Shown one piece after another: positions 58,775 through 64,000 of a stretch of 64,000 bases of DNA (position 1 is the first letter of the stretch; every line of letters begins with the position of its first letter). Location: NCBI GenBank assembly GCA_963693285.1, contig OY848929.1, forward strand, positions 2,668,501 to 2,732,500, given 5' to 3'. The position numbers and the translations under genes are program-made. The DNA comes from Xestospongia muta. Its lineage: Eukaryota > Porifera > Demospongiae > Haplosclerida > Petrosiidae. The notes below the pieces were generated by a model. It ran no database searches and was not told the DNA's origin. It saw nothing but the letters and a program-made list of their open reading frames with translations.

Positions 58775-59642
58775 TCTCTCTCAAACTTTGTAATAATAGT
58801 TACATTTTTTTATGTTACAATTATATTATTAATTCATTACAATGACATTTTTAATTCATTTACTTGTTAATGATATATGTGTAAATTGTGATATTTGATT
58901 AAATTGTCAATTTCATTTAGTTAATGGACCACTTTGCTGAGAGGTAATTTGGACTAATACAGTATATCAACTCAATCCATAGTGGATTTTATTTTAGTCT
59001 TGGCTTGGTTCCTTAGCAAAACAGAGTACAATCAGATGGCTAGCCACATTTGGTTCTTTGGCCACACAACAGTGTACTATTCTAGATAACAACGGACTTT
59101 ATGGGAGTGACATAAGACAACTTGACACTCTACCAGTAAACAACCCAAGTATTTATTCCATTTTGAAGGTTAATATAGAACTTAAGATAACACAATGCAA
59201 ATGTTACAGATAAATTAGAATCAATATATACATGTAAGGAGCAACTTATTTCAGTAATAGCATCATGATTATCTTCCTATGTCACAGCAGGTATATATAT
59301 AATGGTTTTATGATAGGAATGTGTGTGTAGGTATATCATGAGGACATATATATCCCTCTTTCATAACTAATAAAAGGGTTAGTACTAATTATTTTATAAA
59401 ATTAGTATAATGAAACTCAATCAACCAAGTACAATAAGACAACATCTATTTATAATAACAGAGGATAGAAGATTATGAGATATATATTATCAAGACTAGT
59501 ACTGCAATGTATTAAAGAGTCAATAAGTTTATTTAATAAAGGAGTGTCCTCTTTACAACACTGTCTCGGTGGGTGGTGTGTACTGTGAAAATGCATTGTT
59601 TCTCTTGTAAAGTGATTCAAAATTGTTGTCATTGCTGTAAAA
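58775..59642. other. 3' flank of EGF copy 2
   Basis: Noncoding. About 59110-59215 (CAACCCAAGTATTTATTCC onward) is shared with copy 3's flank but absent from copy 1's. Confidence 0.6.
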
Positions 59643-59657
59643 TTTACTTTATTTTAG

Positions 59658-60081
59658 ATTGATGAAAGTACTTTCAACAAACTATCCGTCACATTAATAC
59701 TATCTTTGATGAGGCTGAAGCTTATAATTATCAAGTTTACTCAGAAGGCTGTCTGGCCTGCTTTACTGGACACAAAATTCATTTTGTTTCAAAACACATT
59801 ATGAAAGAGTAAGTACTTATCCAAATCTTACTCTAATGAACTTATTCTTTATGGGATTACTTATGATAAATCTAGTGTGCAGAGAATGTTATATTCAAGA
59901 ACAAAATTATCATGTGTATGAACCTCGTGGTGTCCTTTTTGGAGATCCTATGGATAGAGGACTACGTTGTGTATCCTTAATAATGTGTATGGGAGGAGCA
60001 TAATTGTGTTTCTATAATTCATGATATTGTGGTGATTTTTAGGATGTTTCTGAAAGTAGTCAAAAGTTATTACATTCATGA
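59658..60081 (+). pseudogene. GOLGA7: GOLGA7 exons 2-4, second decayed copy
   Basis: The exon 2 copy has lost a T in GAAAGTACTTTCAAC, shifting the frame, and has other substitutions. The exon 3 copy has lost several bases in the NVSRY region. The last exon ends CATTCATGA. Like the copy at 54912 it has no exon 1. Confidence 0.9.
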
Positions 60082-60795
60082 TAATACATATATATATATA
60101 TATATTGGTAGGTAAATCTGTTTATATTAACTCAGCTTTGTGACAATGAATTTCTAGAACCAAGGTTATATTAACTAATGTTTGAAAAACCCATGTCCTC
60201 ATAGACTCACTAGTCACTAGATATTAAGCACTATGGTGGTCATATGTATAGCACGCTGGATTCAGTGTTATATGTACATGTCACATAGATGTATGTAAAC
60301 TGTTGGTACTTTTAACACTTTTCCTTAACTAGCTTTCTACAGATTGAGATGAACATCAATTATGAACTGAACACAGTGTAAGCATGAAGATATAACTTAA
60401 ATTACTTTTATCATTTCTTTCTTTACAATGTCTTTAACTTCTGTTCTGTTCATGCTATTATGTGGTTTGTTTTATTAAGTATGTTATTCAATTCTTCGAT
60501 GTTTGTTCTAATAATTATTATGTTATATATATATAATTAACTTAAATGTAATTTAAATTAATGTTTATTATATCTTTCTTTAAAATGTTTTTTAAGTTCT
60601 GTTCTGTTCACATTATTATGTAGTTCTGTTTTATTAAATATTTTATTGAGCTGTTTTCAATTCTATGTTTATTATCACAAATTATTCATAATTCAATTAA
60701 ACATAATTACAGCCATCATGTCTGTAAATCTACACTCTTACTCTACACACTAAATACACTGAATTGTGTCTGTATAGTCTATATAATATTCATAC

Positions 60796-60857
<62 letters not shown>

Positions 60858-61008
60858 GCACACACACACACATATATATTGTCCTCATAAATACAAGTTT
60901 ATTTTTTCATGTATTGATGTCAATATGATAAGATAAACTAAATAAAGCTATTTGTTTTTTAATAACAATATATAATATATGATAAAGATATCCTATCATT
61001 TAGCAGGG

Positions 61009-61017
61009 TATAAAAGG
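61009..61017 (+). promoter_or_regulatory. TATA box of EGF gene copy 3
   Basis: TATAAAAGG in the shared promoter block. The leader before the ATG is three bases shorter than in copies 1 and 2 (AAAAAGATG against AAAAAGAAGATG). Confidence 0.8.
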
Positions 61018-61079
61018 AGCTCTGGCAGTGAGCTTCAGTTATACCAAGACTTTATTGTCTTACACTCATTTAGAAAAAG

Positions 61080-63481
61080 ATGTCGTCTCTACTAAGATGT
61101 ATCCTACTCTCTGCAGTGGCCTGCATTCTCTTCAGTCAAGCTCATTCTCAGGGTTATGTTTCTCCACCACCTGCTCCTCCTAGGCCAAGACCTACCTATC
61201 CTACCCACCCACCCACTCCTGGTTACACTTCGTGTCCTCCAGGCTATCAAGCCTATGGCAAACAATGCAAAGATATCAATGAATGTAACGTCAATAATGG
61301 TGGCTGCAATCATACCTGTGTTAACTTTGATGGTAGTTACTACTGTACATGTAACCCTGGTTATCGTTTATCCAACAATTACCACACCTGTATGGACATC
61401 AATGAGTGTGCCTGGGATAATGGGGGCTGTGATCAAAAGTGTATCAACGAACCAGGATCTTTCTCCTGTGCATGCTACGAAGGTTTCAGACTTGATCACT
61501 ACCGATGTCAGGACATAGACGAATGTAATGAAGACCTTGACAATTGTGATCAGAGGTGTTTTAATACTAAAGGTAGTTTCCTGTGCTACTGTTATCCTGG
61601 CTATGACCTTGGAGTTGATGGTGCTTCATGTATTGATAAGAATGAATGTTGGGTCAGTAATGGAGGATGCTCTCATATCTGTATAAACTCTCAAGGAAAC
61701 TACTCTTGTGAGTGTCCTCCTGGTTATACTCTTGATTCCAACTTGAGAACATGCAATGATGTTGATGAATGTAATCCTCGCTCTCCTTGTGAACAAAGGT
61801 TAGCTAACAAAATACATACATATGTACACTTACATGTACATGAACCCATGTCCCAACTTTGTTTCTTTCCATAGGTGTGTCAACATCCCAGGCAGTTTCG
61901 AGTGTTATTGTTACCATGGCTATGTACTTAACAACACTGATGGTGTATCTTGTGACAATATAAATGAGTGTTTGTGGGCTAATGGAGGCTGTGACCAGAT
62001 CTGCATTGACCAAGAACCCTCATTCGAATGTCGGTGCAAAAGTGGGTATACTTTAATCAATACTAAAGAATGCGAAGACATCAACGAATGTTTGACTAAT
62101 AATGGCGGTTGTGATCAAATCTGTGTTAATACACCTGGTAGTTTTGTCTGCAGTTGTTGGGATGGCTATGAGCTACAAGCGGATAATAAAACATGTCAGG
62201 ATACTAATGAATGTACGGATGATACAGATGACTGCGATCAGATATGTCAGAATGTTGATGGAGGTTACACGTGTTCTTGCTTTAATGGCTACAGATTAGT
62301 GACCATCTACCGTCCTGCTTTGAATCAAATATCACATCGTTTCCAGGCTACCATATGTGTAGATATCAATGAATGCACTGAAGGAATAGCTCGATGTGAT
62401 CAACTATGTTGGAACACGATAGGTTCATTTAATTGTAGTTGTTATCCAGGGTATGTTCTTGATAGTGACAGTATCACATGTGTTGATTTTAATGAGTGCA
62501 ACCAAACCAATTTTTGTGACCAAGAGTGTTTCAATCTCCCCGGAAGCTTTGAATGTGGCTGTACTAAAAGTTACATCCTGGGTCCTGACCAACGTACATG
62601 CTGGGACATCAATGAATGCTTAGTTTCTAATGGAGGCTGTCAACAAATTTGCCGTAATTATGATGGTTCATACAACTGCAGTTGCTGGGATGGATACACT
62701 CTCAGTTCTGATGGTTTTAGTTGCCAGGATATAAATGAATGTGAGCTTGAACTGGATTCGTGTCAACAAATTTGTGTCAATACTCGTGGCTCATTTGTTT
62801 GTGATTGTTTACCTGGTTTTACATTAAATGGAGATGGAGTAACCTGTAGAGATGTTGACGAGTGTGCTACCAAATGGCACAACTGTGATCCACAGAGAGA
62901 GAGATGTGTCAACAACAATGGAAGCTTTGTTTGCGAATGTCGACCACCATTCCGACGACCTCCACTAGGTGGGGGCTGTGAATGTCTACCACCATTCACA
63001 CAAACACCACAGGGCTGCAGTAAGTGTTCTTAGTTAGAGTTTTGGCATTATAATAATTATGTATACTCTTTTTCTTACAGTAAGGCTACCCCCTTCAGAC
63101 CCTACACGTTCCTCCACAACCACACTCACTTCTACACCTACTCCTACACCTACACCTACTCCTACACCAGATTGCAACAGAGCTCGTTGTGATCACAAGT
63201 GTTCTTTGGTCCATGGCAGTCCTGTCTGTTCTTGCCGATATGGATATATCCTCTGCAGTGATGGACGCACCTGTAAAGATAAAGATGAATGTCAAGTAAT
63301 GAATGGGGGCTGTTATCATATATGTGTCAACACTCCTGGAGGGTACCATTGTTCTTGTAATTCTGGTTACTGGTTGGACAGAGATGGACACAGTTGTCAC
63401 TCCTACTTTCCGATCCCTTTGCCTTATCCATTACACAGGCCACTAAATCATGGACCTGGTAATAATCCTCATTATGGATAG
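61080..63481 (+). CDS. Secreted 15-EGF-repeat protein, copy 3
   Basis: Exons 61080-61798, 61875-63019 and 63081-63481 give the same length and architecture as copy 2. The proteins differ at only a few residues, for example GYTSCPP against GYTLCPP in the Pro-rich segment, SDSIT against SDGIT in EGF 9, and CWDGY against CWEGY in EGF 11. The frame is intact. Intron sequences are also almost identical, so the duplication is recent or has been homogenised by gene conversion. A secreted calcium-binding EGF protein is inferred, as for copy 2. Confidence 0.93.
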
Positions 63482-64000
63482 TCTCTCTCAAACTTTGTAA
63501 TAATAGTTACATTTTTTTATGTTACAATTATATTATTAATTCATTACAATGACATTTTTAATTCATTTACTTGTTAATGATATATGTGTAAATTGTGATA
63601 TTTGATTAAATTGTCAATTTCATTTAGTTAATGGACCACTTTGCTGAGAGGTAATTTGGACTAGTACAGTATATCAACTCAATCCATAGTGGATTTTATT
63701 TTAGTCTTGGCTTGGTTCCTTAGCAAAACAGAGTACAATCAGATGGCTAGCCACATTTGGTTCTTTGGCCACACAACAGTGTACTATTCTAGATAACAAC
63801 GGACTTTATGGGAGTGACATAAGACAACTTGACACTCTACCAGTAAACAACCCAAGTATTTATTCCATTTTGAAGGTTAATATAGAACTTAAGATAACAC
63901 AATGCAAATGTTACAGATAAATTAGAATCAATATATACATGTAAGGAGCAACTTATTTCAGTAATAGCATCATGATTATCTTCCTATGTCACAGCACAGG
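63482..64000. other. 3' flank of EGF copy 3
   Basis: Noncoding, nearly identical to 58775-59290. The window ends inside it. Confidence 0.6.

Larger units (their letters stand above)
54897..59642 (+). repeat. Tandem unit 2
   Basis: 4746 bp, starting at the same TTTACTTTATTTTAG junction as unit 1. It contains decayed GOLGA7 exons 2-4, the spacer, EGF copy 2 and a 3' flank with a segment missing from unit 1. Confidence 0.93.
59643..64000 (+). repeat. Tandem unit 3 (truncated by window end)
   Basis: Starts at the same junction sequence as units 1 and 2 and runs to the window end, which falls within the 3' flank of EGF copy 3. More units may lie to the right. Confidence 0.9.

Noticed and set aside
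51717..63481. Regular repeat spacing suggesting a CRISPR-like array
   Set aside because: The periodicity comes from EGF modules of about 40 codons and from whole-gene tandem duplication. There are no short identical repeats with unique spacers.

Overview
The window looks like a demosponge nuclear genome, probably Amphimedon queenslandica or a close relative. This is inferred from its AT-rich composition, very compact multi-exon genes with many introns of about 45-100 bp, closely packed animal genes, and sponge/cnidarian-style transporter, transposon and EGF families. No bacterial operon signals are present. All protein calls are by reading; no database search was run.

Layout. 1-528: 5' exons of a second xanthine dehydrogenase (XDH) gene that runs off the left edge. 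1120-2431: a decayed MULE-type transposase joined to a broken CXXC zinc finger, followed by an 80-bp foldback MITE with 10-bp target duplications. 3717-9180: an apparently complete XDH gene (minus). 10036-13383: SIL1, the BiP nucleotide exchange factor, ending in RDEL (minus). 15183-16730: an intronless POT/SLC15-like transporter (plus). 17.1-32.0 kb (all minus): a cluster of modular ubiquitin/ADP-ribose genes. It contains a TRIM (RING/B-box/coiled-coil) gene, a broken macro-Deltex copy beside a Ginger1-like integrase/Ulp1/PHD transposon relic, an intact-looking TRIM-macro-RING-Deltex fusion gene, and an RRM/KH-like-macro-RING-Deltex gene. 32158-38290: SMC3 (plus), divergent from that last gene. 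38773-39547: a probably secreted PEBP (minus). 39852-49705: INPP5F/SAC2 phosphoinositide phosphatase (minus). 50098-50722: GOLGA7 (plus). 50.3-64.0 kb: three tandem units of about 4.6-4.75 kb. Each carries a 15-EGF-repeat secreted protein gene plus the last exons of GOLGA7, which is intact only in unit 1.

The most interesting system is the 17-32 kb cluster. Vertebrates split macrodomain ADP-ribose reading (PARP9/PARP14) and RING-DTC ubiquitin ligation (DTX3L) between partner proteins. Here the two are fused in single polypeptides, with either a TRIM N-terminus or a PARP14/DTX3L-like RRM/KH N-terminus. Gene decay, chimerism and transposon debris show that the cluster is turning over actively. 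A second theme is recent tandem amplification, in the EGF units and the XDH 5' end. A third is that long CT microsatellites sit, in the sense orientation, just upstream of 3' splice sites in SMC3 and INPP5F.
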